Notes under the pieces: generated by a model
Seen by the model: only the letters and a program-made list of their open reading frames with translations
What the model was told of the DNA's origin: nothing
Databases searched by the model: none
Part shown: positions 53,716 to 61,733 of the stretch, piece after piece
Position numbering within the stretch: position 1 is the stretch's first letter
How the letters are laid out: each line of letters begins with the position of its first letter
DNA from: Aestuariivivens insulae
Lineage (GTDB): Bacteria > Bacteroidota > Bacteroidia > Flavobacteriales > Flavobacteriaceae
Reading direction: 5' to 3'
Assembly: GCF_022662195.1 (NCBI RefSeq)
Contig: NZ_JAKMCS010000016.1
Location: 1 to 64,000 of the forward strand
DNA length: 64,000 nt
Made by a program: the position numbers and the translations under genes

Positions 53716-54696
53716 TTATTGATTATATTTCATTTCTGAATTATCGATTGGTGTATCGGGGTCGTCCTTAACCATTTTTGCAATGTCGTCTTTGCGCATA
53801 AAAACTACGCCTTGGTGACTTTTGGCATATGCAATAAATTGGTCAACTACATTAACAACGCTTGGTGCCCCTCCTATTCTATCATGAAGGCTTACACTCA
53901 TCATCCTTCTTTGTGCGGCACCTTCGGCATATAATTGGTCAAATTCGGCTTTGAGTTGAGACAAAAACTGATCTGGACTCCAATGTTTTCCTTCTATATT
54001 TACAATATCATTATTTCTTAAGGTATAGGGCATTACCACAAATTTTTTGCCACGTACCATTGTTACAAAGGGCTCATCCCGACTTAAATCATCAATATGG
54101 TAAAGAAAATCAAGGTCTTGCAATACCTTTAACGTATTAACGCCCCTTCGAAGCCAATTGGCATTATACCCTCGACCACGTTGCCCTGTAATGAACTCGA
54201 CCGTATCAATTCCTTTTTTTATAAATTGTAGCTCATCTTCATAATTCATATTCCATTGGTCGCTCCAGGCAATGCCATGCGCTGCAATTTCATGTCCGCC
54301 ATCTGCAATAGATTTCGCTACTTCAGGATATTTAATGGCTGCTTCTCCCACCACATGCGAGGTGACATGAACGTCATGCTTTTTCCAGAGATTCAACATT
54401 CTGTAGACGCCCTCTTTCGCCCCATAACGAAACCAACTTTCCGCGGGCATATCTGGATTTCCTTTAGGTAACGGATTTCCTGAAAATGGGCTTTCGGCAC
54501 CTTCAGGCTGTCCTCCCGTTTCAAACTGCATGGAGAAAGAAATAACCAATTGGGCTTCATTGGGCCAATAACTTTTCTTTTTGATCCTTGTTGCCATTAC
54601 TTTCTCTTGGGGCGGTCTTTTTTGTGTTTTTGCTTGTTGGCAAGCCGATAAGCCCAAAACACATAGTACTGCAATTATTAATTTATGCTTCATCAT
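53716..54696 (-). CDS. Polysaccharide deacetylase-family lipoprotein (allantoinase-like)
   Basis: 326 residues. Lipobox LGLSAC (Cys19). NodB-like fold of the PuuE/allantoinase branch: VISFSMQFETGG where the usual Asp-Asp is changed to Ser-Met (see findings), WKKHDVHVTSHVVGEAA, GHEIAAHGIAWSDQ (metal His), GYNANWLRRG (RG-x-R/N-like) and SVSLHDRIGG (catalytic His near the C-terminus). Possibly a hydrolase of cyclic amides or N-acetyl groups in the periplasm; the altered first motif makes activity uncertain. Confidence 0.82.
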   Translation of the reverse strand: MMKHKLIIAVLCVLGLSACQQAKTQKRPPQEKVMATRIKKKSYWPNEAQLVISFSMQFETGGQPEGAESPFSGNPLPKGNPDMPAESWFRYGAKEGVYRMLNLWKKHDVHVTSHVVGEAAIKYPEVAKSIADGGHEIAAHGIAWSDQWNMNYEDELQFIKKGIDTVEFITGQRGRGYNANWLRRGVNTLKVLQDLDFLYHIDDLSRDEPFVTMVRGKKFVVMPYTLRNNDIVNIEGKHWSPDQFLSQLKAEFDQLYAEGAAQRRMMSVSLHDRIGGAPSVVNVVDQFIAYAKSHQGVVFMRKDDIAKMVKDDPDTPIDNSEMKYNQ

Positions 54697-54704
54697 TGTA
54701 TTAA

Positions 54705-55364
54705 TTATTTATAAGTGATTATTTCATTAATGGGCCTTCTTGTTTTTGGCCTAGGTTCGTTTACGCGATAGCCAAAGGCTACCATATAAGAAATGCCATA
54801 TAACCTAGTGTCAATACCCAAGTCCTCCTTGAGTATTTTGTTACTTATTTCCTGATTAAATCCCTCTATCGGGCAGGAATCAATACCAATCATAGCGGCA
54901 CTTGTCATCATATTACCTAAGGCAATGTAACACTGTTTGGCGGCCCAATCGAATAGTTTTCTATCATCCAACAGATCGAAATCACTTTTTTGAAATGCCT
55001 CATACATTTTCCCTTTTTGCTCAACCACATTTTCAGGCAATTGCTGCTTATTCAGCATAAAATCATGGATGTAACTACTATTGTATTTCATAAGGGGCGC
55101 TTTCATGGTAAGCCCTATTACAAAATGGCTAGCCGTATCTAGTTTAGCGGTAGCTCCCCAGGCACTTTCTTTTAGCTTACTCCTTAGTTCCGGACTTTGA
55201 ACAACAAGAAAATGCCAAGGTTCAAATCCAAATGAACTAGGTGATAACCTTGCCGTCTGAAGAATGAAATTTATATCCTCTTCGCTTATTTTTTTGTTAA
55301 CATCAAAAATCTTGCACGCATGTCTATACTCAAATGCTTGAATAATTTGCTTTTTATCAATCAT
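54705..55364 (-). CDS. Nitroreductase-family NAD(P)H oxidoreductase
   Basis: 219 residues. FEYRHACKIFDVNKKISEEDINFILQTARLSPSSFGFEPWHFLVVQ is the FMN-binding start of the NfsB-like family; AAMIGIDSCPIEGFN and the C-terminal VAFGYRVNEPRPKTRR (FMN phosphate Arg) complete it. Reduces nitro groups, quinones or flavins. First gene of the operon with deacetylase, cupin and alkene reductase; it faces the AraC gene across a 95-bp gap with direct repeats. Confidence 0.92.
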   Translation of the reverse strand: MIDKKQIIQAFEYRHACKIFDVNKKISEEDINFILQTARLSPSSFGFEPWHFLVVQSPELRSKLKESAWGATAKLDTASHFVIGLTMKAPLMKYNSSYIHDFMLNKQQLPENVVEQKGKMYEAFQKSDFDLLDDRKLFDWAAKQCYIALGNMMTSAAMIGIDSCPIEGFNQEISNKILKEDLGIDTRLYGISYMVAFGYRVNEPRPKTRRPINEIITYK

Positions 55365-55419
55365 AATTATTGTGTTTATTTCTGTTACAAATATCTAAAT
55401 GAGCCATCATTAAAATATT

Positions 55420-55452
55420 GTATAAATACATGTTATATTTGTATAAATACAT
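55420..55452 (+). promoter_or_regulatory. Candidate AraC operator: GTATAAATACAT direct repeats
   Basis: GTATAAATACAT at 55420-55431 and 55441-55452: two identical 12-mers with a 21-bp period, the spacing of classical AraC half-sites. TATATTTG at 55434-55441 (TAnnTTTG) sits between them and could be the -7 element of the araC gene. The second half-site ends 7 bp before the AraC ATG; the first is 56 bp before the nitroreductase ATG on the other strand. Confidence 0.6.
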
Positions 55453-55459
55453 TATCTAA

Positions 55460-56308
55460 ATGACTCAAAGATTTTTCATAAACAAAGCGCTTGATCTACT
55501 TGAATTTGAGGCTATAAACGAATGGGGATACCCAAAACATAAACACAATTTTTATGAACTGACCTATATTCTTGAAGGTAGTGGCCAGCATATTTTAAAC
55601 GATAGCATCATAGATTACCGTGAAGGGGATCTTTTTTTCTTAACCCCAAAAGACGAGCATGAATTTATTGTTGACAAACCTTCTAAATTTGGAATTATAA
55701 AGTTTACAGAGCAGTTTTTTATTGAAAAGTCAAGTTTCACTTCGAGTTCGTATTGGCGAAAAAATTTAGAAACCGTAATCTTTCATTCTAATGTCATAGC
55801 CGAAAGCATTATTAGTAATGATGACGACAAGGCACAATTATTCGGACTGTATCAATTAATAAAAAATGAGTTAAATAATAAAAGGCCCTATAGTAGAAAT
55901 GTTTTAACAGAATTATTTGGCGCTCTATTGATTGTTCTTTCTAGAAACTTAAAATCGAGTATGAAAAAAAAGGAAAATCTGTATTATTCGGATAGGGAAA
56001 AAGTAGATAATATTCTAACCTATATTAGGCAAAATGCTTTGGATAAAGAGCTAGTAAAGCTTAAAACAATAGCTAAAGAGTTTAACATGTCTGCTAATTA
56101 TGTAGGTTTATTTATAAAAAAACACATTGGTATTTCCATACAACAGTACTTAATGCAAACCAAAATGGCTATGGCCGAAAAGTTACTAAAACAAAGCAGC
56201 CTAAGCATTAAAGAAATATCCGATAAACTTGGCTTTGTAGACACCAGTCATTTTAATCGTATGTTCAAAAAATATAGAGCCATAAACCCTAGTCAATTTA
56301 AAGCTTGA
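55460..56308 (+). CDS. AraC-family transcriptional regulator
   Basis: 282 residues. N-terminal cupin sensor (HKHNFYELTYILEGSGQHIL, YREGDLFFLTPKDEHEF), a helical linker, and the C-terminal pair of HTH motifs (LKTIAKEFNMSANYVGLFIKKHIGISIQQYLMQTKMAMAEKLLK; ISDKLGFVDTSHFNRMFKKYRAINPSQFK). Divergent from the redox operon and probably its regulator, with the direct repeats in between. Its last codons are duplicated in the downstream repeat. Confidence 0.93.
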   Translation: MTQRFFINKALDLLEFEAINEWGYPKHKHNFYELTYILEGSGQHILNDSIIDYREGDLFFLTPKDEHEFIVDKPSKFGIIKFTEQFFIEKSSFTSSSYWRKNLETVIFHSNVIAESIISNDDDKAQLFGLYQLIKNELNNKRPYSRNVLTELFGALLIVLSRNLKSSMKKKENLYYSDREKVDNILTYIRQNALDKELVKLKTIAKEFNMSANYVGLFIKKHIGISIQQYLMQTKMAMAEKLLKQSSLSIKEISDKLGFVDTSHFNRMFKKYRAINPSQFKA

Positions 56309-56766
56309 TTTCTTGAATACATGACAAAAATAACAAAAGGCATGTAAATTCAATTACCCGCCCAATATACAAATGGAAATGATATGAGAGATCAGCTTTG
56401 GCGGTTTATGAATTATAACCGGCACTCGGTGTACTTTGTGCCTTCTTAGTGCCTTTCTGTGGTTTATATAACCACAAAAGCAACAAAGTAACACACAAAG
56501 AGCCCAAAGAATAAAGGCATTAACCCTGGTCAATTTAAAGCTTGATTTCTTGAATACATGACAAAAATAACAAAAGGCATGTAAATTCAATTATACGCCC
56601 AATTTACAAATGGAAATGATATGAGAGATCCGCTTTGGCGGTTTATGAATTATAATCGGCACTCGGTGTACTTTGTGCCTTCTTAGTGCCTCTCTGTGGT
56701 TTATATAACCACAAAGGCAACAAAGTAACACACAAAGAGCCCAAAGAAAAATCAATTTTTGTCATG
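56283..56766 (+). repeat. 237-bp tandem repeat of a MITE-like element plus the araC gene tail
   Basis: The segment starting at the last ~8 codons of araC (AACCCTAGTCAATTTAAAGC) and including ATGACAAAAATAACAAAAGG, AAATGGAAATGATATGAGAG, the ACTCGGTGTACTTTGTGCC segment and a GTGGTTTATATAACCAC palindrome is present twice with a 237-bp offset (e.g. CTTGATTTCT at 56304 and 56541). The second copy ends ATTTTTGTCATG (56755-56766), complementary to the ATGACAAAAAT start. A diverged single copy is at 37535-37746. The rest of the gap to 56975 is AT-rich, with the promoter at 56898. Confidence 0.8.
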
Positions 56767-56897
56767 TCCAATAACTTTATTTCCATAAATCTATTTAAAC
56801 TTTCCTGTAGGTTTCTATTTCTATACCAACTAAAGACTAGATAGTTGGTCTTTTTCCATTCTCTAAACTACACAATTTTTCTTTTTGTATTAAAAAC

Positions 56898-56927
56898 CGT
56901 AGGGTAAAAAAACATAAAGGTGTCTTA
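56898..56927 (+). promoter_or_regulatory. Candidate ECF-sigma promoter of the His/Tyr-rich protein gene
   Basis: CGTAGGGT (56898-56905), 14 bp, GTGTCTTA (56920-56927), then AAAGC; 48 bp before the ATG at 56976. Same element as at 48780 and 49459 although 7.5 kb from the sigma-factor gene. Confidence 0.7.
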
Positions 56928-56975
56928 TTATTAGAAAGCTTTAATAGAGCAAGTATTAACCTAAAAATTATAGTT

Positions 56976-57431
56976 ATGAAAACATTTAAAGCACTTGTAT
57001 GGTCACTTATTATAGGAGCATCATTATCAGTTTATGCCCAGGAGCCTGAAGCCGTTGATAAAAAACCTGTCGATAAGAAAACATATTATCAAAACAGAGC
57101 CGCCGAAGACGCCAAATTCGAGCAGCAATTTGAAGCTGAAAGCAAGGCGGAAGAAGAAGCTTTTTGGGAAGAACAAAAATACTACGAAAAAGACTTGAAA
57201 AAAAGAGATAAAAAAGCCTATAGAGCCTATATGAAAGGTAAAAGGGACGCCTATGCTGAACACTATGAACACTGCGATCACCATTGTCATCATGGTTATT
57301 ACTATTACCATCACGCCTCATTTTATTATTATGGTTACCATGATTACTATTACGAAAGATACCCTAGAAGGCGTTCTGTTACTGTAGGAGCTCGTATAAA
57401 TACGCCTCGAGTAAGTTTAGGGCTGTTGTAG
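56976..57431 (+). CDS. Exported His/Tyr-rich protein, candidate ECF regulon member
   Basis: 151 residues. Signal peptide MKTFKALVWSLIIGASLSVY-AQ, then a highly charged helix (about 35-95; FEQQFEAESKAEEEAFWEEQ, KKRDKKAYRAYMKGKRDAYA) and a C-terminal stretch (about 95-133) with roughly a dozen His, more than a dozen Tyr and two Cys (EHCDHHCHHGYYYYHH). The last residues form short strands (SVTVGARINTPRVSLGLL). The His/Cys cluster could bind metal or a porphyrin; no family recognised. Own promoter of the ECF type and own terminator. Confidence 0.8.
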   Translation: MKTFKALVWSLIIGASLSVYAQEPEAVDKKPVDKKTYYQNRAAEDAKFEQQFEAESKAEEEAFWEEQKYYEKDLKKRDKKAYRAYMKGKRDAYAEHYEHCDHHCHHGYYYYHHASFYYYGYHDYYYERYPRRRSVTVGARINTPRVSLGLL

Positions 57432-57456
57432 CTACAACAAAACAGCTATAACACAA

Positions 57457-57486
57457 AAAAGGCTACCAAAATACGGTAGCCTTTTT
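57457..57486. terminator. Bidirectional terminator before gyrB's end
   Basis: AAAGGCTACC-aaaatac-GGTAGCCTTT with flanking A- and T-runs, between two convergent genes. Confidence 0.85.
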
Positions 57487-57516
57487 CAATATATTGATAT
57501 GTTTGTTAAAGACACA

Positions 57517-59502
<1,986 letters not shown>

Positions 59503-59546
59503 TCATCACAAAAAATGATGCTTTAAAGCACCATTTAGATTACTAA

Positions 59547-59554
59547 CAAATATA
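59547..59554 (-). promoter_or_regulatory. Candidate -7 element of gyrB
   Basis: TATATTTG on the minus strand (TAnnTTTG), 81 bp before the gyrB ATG. The leader that would result contains a small hairpin (TGATGCTTTAAAGCACCA-like) at about 59513-59533. Confidence 0.4.
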
Positions 59555-59910
59555 AGAAATAATAAAGCCGTTAAAAAGCATTTTAGCGAGTTTATTCAAT
59601 AATTATCAACAATTGTTAATTATTAGAAAGTTGCTTAAAGCAGCTAAAAACACGCTTAAAATCGATTTTGTGTCTTTTTTTCACACTTCAAAAATCATAT
59701 TGAATCTAAAATGGCTTAAAAACGTTTTTTTACTGTTTAAGCATGCAGTCTTCAAAGGAATAAAAATACCTTTTTCGGCGTATTGTACCTTCCTTTCAAT
59801 TAAAAACCACATAAATTAAATAACCAATAAATTAATTGTATTTTTTTTAATAATTTAATAATACGGGGTAGTATAATTGAAAAAATAGTGCTTAATATGG
59901 TATTTCTACA

Positions 59911-60045
59911 TATATTTGAAGCTCGAAAGCAATTTATGACAATTAATAATAACAATAATAATTTCAACAATCCTAAGCATTAGGATAGGAAGGTTATTGT
60001 TTAAAAATATGTGAAGCCTTCCAAGTTTGGAAGGCTTTTTTAATA
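59911..60045 (+). ncRNA. Structured leader or small RNA upstream of the gatA operon
   Basis: A TATATTTG -7 element (59911-59918) is followed by a hairpin TCCTAA-gca-TTAGGA (59971-59985) and by GCCTTCCAA-gt-TTGGAAGGC plus a T-run (60016-60041), a good intrinsic terminator that ends 20 bp before the ATG at 60061. TTAGGATAGGAAGG just after the first hairpin is partly complementary to the terminator arm (CCTTCC), so alternative pairing is possible. Either a short RNA of about 115 nt or an attenuator. The rest of 59467-60060 is AT-rich without a convincing gene. Confidence 0.4.
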
Positions 60046-60060
60046 TAAAACTATTGAGAC

Positions 60061-60330
60061 ATGAGTAAAATTATGACCGTCGACGTGTTGTCGAGTATTA
60101 AAGGGGCACAGCCCAGTGAAGCTGTGAACAAATTATTTGAGGTGATTAAAAATGCCAATCCGTCAAATACAAACACTTTTAATAATAAACGCAACAATGG
60201 CGTGTCGTTAAACGAGTTGAGAGATGATGTCGTTATAGAAAGTTCTGCTGTAGAAAAACAGATTATCCTAGAAAACTTTCCAAAGCAAAAGCATGGCTAT
60301 TTAGTCGTTTCTAAAGTAATTGAAGAATAA
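60061..60330 (+). CDS. Small unknown protein preceding gatA
   Basis: 89 residues, soluble, with no signal peptide: MSKIMTVDVLSSIKGAQPSEAVNKLFEVIKNA, an Asn-rich centre (NTNTFNNKRNNG), and a C-terminal half with EKQIILENFPKQKHGYLVV. It is two bases upstream of gatA, where gatC lies in many bacteria, but shows none of the GatC motifs (e.g. no LARLELSxEE). No known family recognised. No other gatC candidate is visible in the window. Its position behind the terminator-like hairpin suggests joint regulation with gatA. Confidence 0.75.
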   Translation: MSKIMTVDVLSSIKGAQPSEAVNKLFEVIKNANPSNTNTFNNKRNNGVSLNELRDDVVIESSAVEKQIILENFPKQKHGYLVVSKVIEE

Positions 60331-60332
60331 TT

Positions 60333-61733
60333 ATGGATTCCCAGATACATAAAATACACCAACAATTAGTAAATAAGGAAATCTCCTGTACAGCATTGGT
60401 ACAAGAGAAACTGGATTTACTAAAACAGAATACGAACCATACCGTTAATAGCTTACTTGACTCCCTTGCATTGGATCTGGCTGCCAAAGTAGATACCAAA
60501 ATTGCTAAGGGCGAAACTATTGGTTTACTGGAAGGCATTCCCTTTGGGATTAAAGATGTCTATATGGTACAGGGCACTTATACCACTGCAAGTTCCAACT
60601 TATTGAAAAATTACAAGTCGGCCTATACAGCCACCGCCATTCAAAAACTATTGGATGCTGGCGCAATCCCTATTGTAAAGGAAAACTGCGATAGTTTTGG
60701 ACATGGTTCTTCTAGTGAGAATACCATTTTTGGAGCGGTTAAAAATGCCATAGACCCCAATTTAGTTGGTGGTGGTTCCAGTGGTGGTTCTGCGGTAAAT
60801 GTAGCGAAAGACTATACGGTATTTTCAATTGGTGGTGACACTGGAGGGTCTGTACGACAACCTGCAGGATACAATAAGGTTTACGGTTTAAAACCAACCT
60901 ACGGGCGTATTTCCAGATATGGTTTAATGGCTTATGCGTCGTCTACAGACTGCGTTGGGCCTATTGCCAAGTCCCTTGAAGACATCCGTATTGTATTAAA
61001 TGTAATGAGCGGCAAGGATATAAAGGACCAAACCACTTATGTTTCTGAACCTATTTCTGAAGCTAGTCTTTCTAGTTCTCAAGACATTAAGACCGTAGGG
61101 TACTTTAAAAACTTTATTGAAAGTGAAGCAATCGATGCCCAAGTAAAAGCTGATTTTCTAGCAAGCATCGATAAAATAAAGGCAAAGGGCATAGAAGTTA
61201 AAGCTTTGGATTTCTTTGAGTCTGAAACTTTAGTTTCTACCTATTATACTTTAGCCATGGCCGAAACAGCTTCAAACTTATCAAGATTGGATGGCACCAA
61301 CTACGGTAACCGTATTGAAGCCGAAAACTTAAAAGAAACCTACGCCGTTACGCGTTCTGAAAACTTTTCAGAAGAAACCAAACGACGTATTGTTGGTGGC
61401 AACCAAGTGCTATCACAAGGGTTTGCCGACGAGATTTATTTAAAGGCACTGGCCATACGCGATCAAATTTCAGGGAATTTTGAAACTGATTTCAATGAAG
61501 TAGATGTTATCATTTCGCCCGTTACCCCAAGCACACCTCCAAAAATAGGAAACAGTTTAAAAGATCCTTTAGCCATGTATTTATCGGATGCCTATACGGT
61601 TGGTTTCAGCTTAGGGCAACTCCCTACGCTTACCGTTCCGCAAGGCACTACTACTGGCTTACAGATAACGGCCGCAAAAGATAAAGATGAACTCGTTTTA
61701 AAATTTGCTAACTTTTTAAAAGATACGATATAA
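60333..61733 (+). CDS. gatA: Glutamyl/aspartyl-tRNA amidotransferase subunit A
   Basis: 466 residues, amidase signature family. Catalytic Ser-cisSer-Lys triad visible: K74 (GIKDVY), S149 (GGGSSGGSA) and S173 (GGDTGGSVRQPA). TTASSNLL, GRISRYGLMAYASSTDCVGPIA and the C-terminal GFSLGQLPTLTVPQG follow the GatA pattern. It releases ammonia from glutamine, which GatB uses to convert Asp-tRNA(Asn) or Glu-tRNA(Gln) to the amide form. The stop and the start of gatB overlap (TAATG). Confidence 0.95.
   Translation: MDSQIHKIHQQLVNKEISCTALVQEKLDLLKQNTNHTVNSLLDSLALDLAAKVDTKIAKGETIGLLEGIPFGIKDVYMVQGTYTTASSNLLKNYKSAYTATAIQKLLDAGAIPIVKENCDSFGHGSSSENTIFGAVKNAIDPNLVGGGSSGGSAVNVAKDYTVFSIGGDTGGSVRQPAGYNKVYGLKPTYGRISRYGLMAYASSTDCVGPIAKSLEDIRIVLNVMSGKDIKDQTTYVSEPISEASLSSSQDIKTVGYFKNFIESEAIDAQVKADFLASIDKIKAKGIEVKALDFFESETLVSTYYTLAMAETASNLSRLDGTNYGNRIEAENLKETYAVTRSENFSEETKRRIVGGNQVLSQGFADEIYLKALAIRDQISGNFETDFNEVDVIISPVTPSTPPKIGNSLKDPLAMYLSDAYTVGFSLGQLPTLTVPQGTTTGLQITAAKDKDELVLKFANFLKDTI

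Noticed and set aside
59604-59625. TTATCAACA and a nearby TGTTAAT as possible DnaA boxes between gyrB and the gatA operon.
   Set aside because: One imperfect box in AT-rich DNA, no cluster and no dnaA gene nearby; not enough for an origin.
59613-59819. Open frame of 68 codons in the gyrB-gatA gap.
   Set aside because: Composition follows the AT-rich background (Lys/Phe/Ile/Asn), no motif, no promoter; probably chance.
61093-61103. CCGTAGGGTAC inside gatA, resembling the first half of the ECF promoter motif.
   Set aside because: It lies in coding sequence and has no GTGTCTTA-like box 14 bp downstream.
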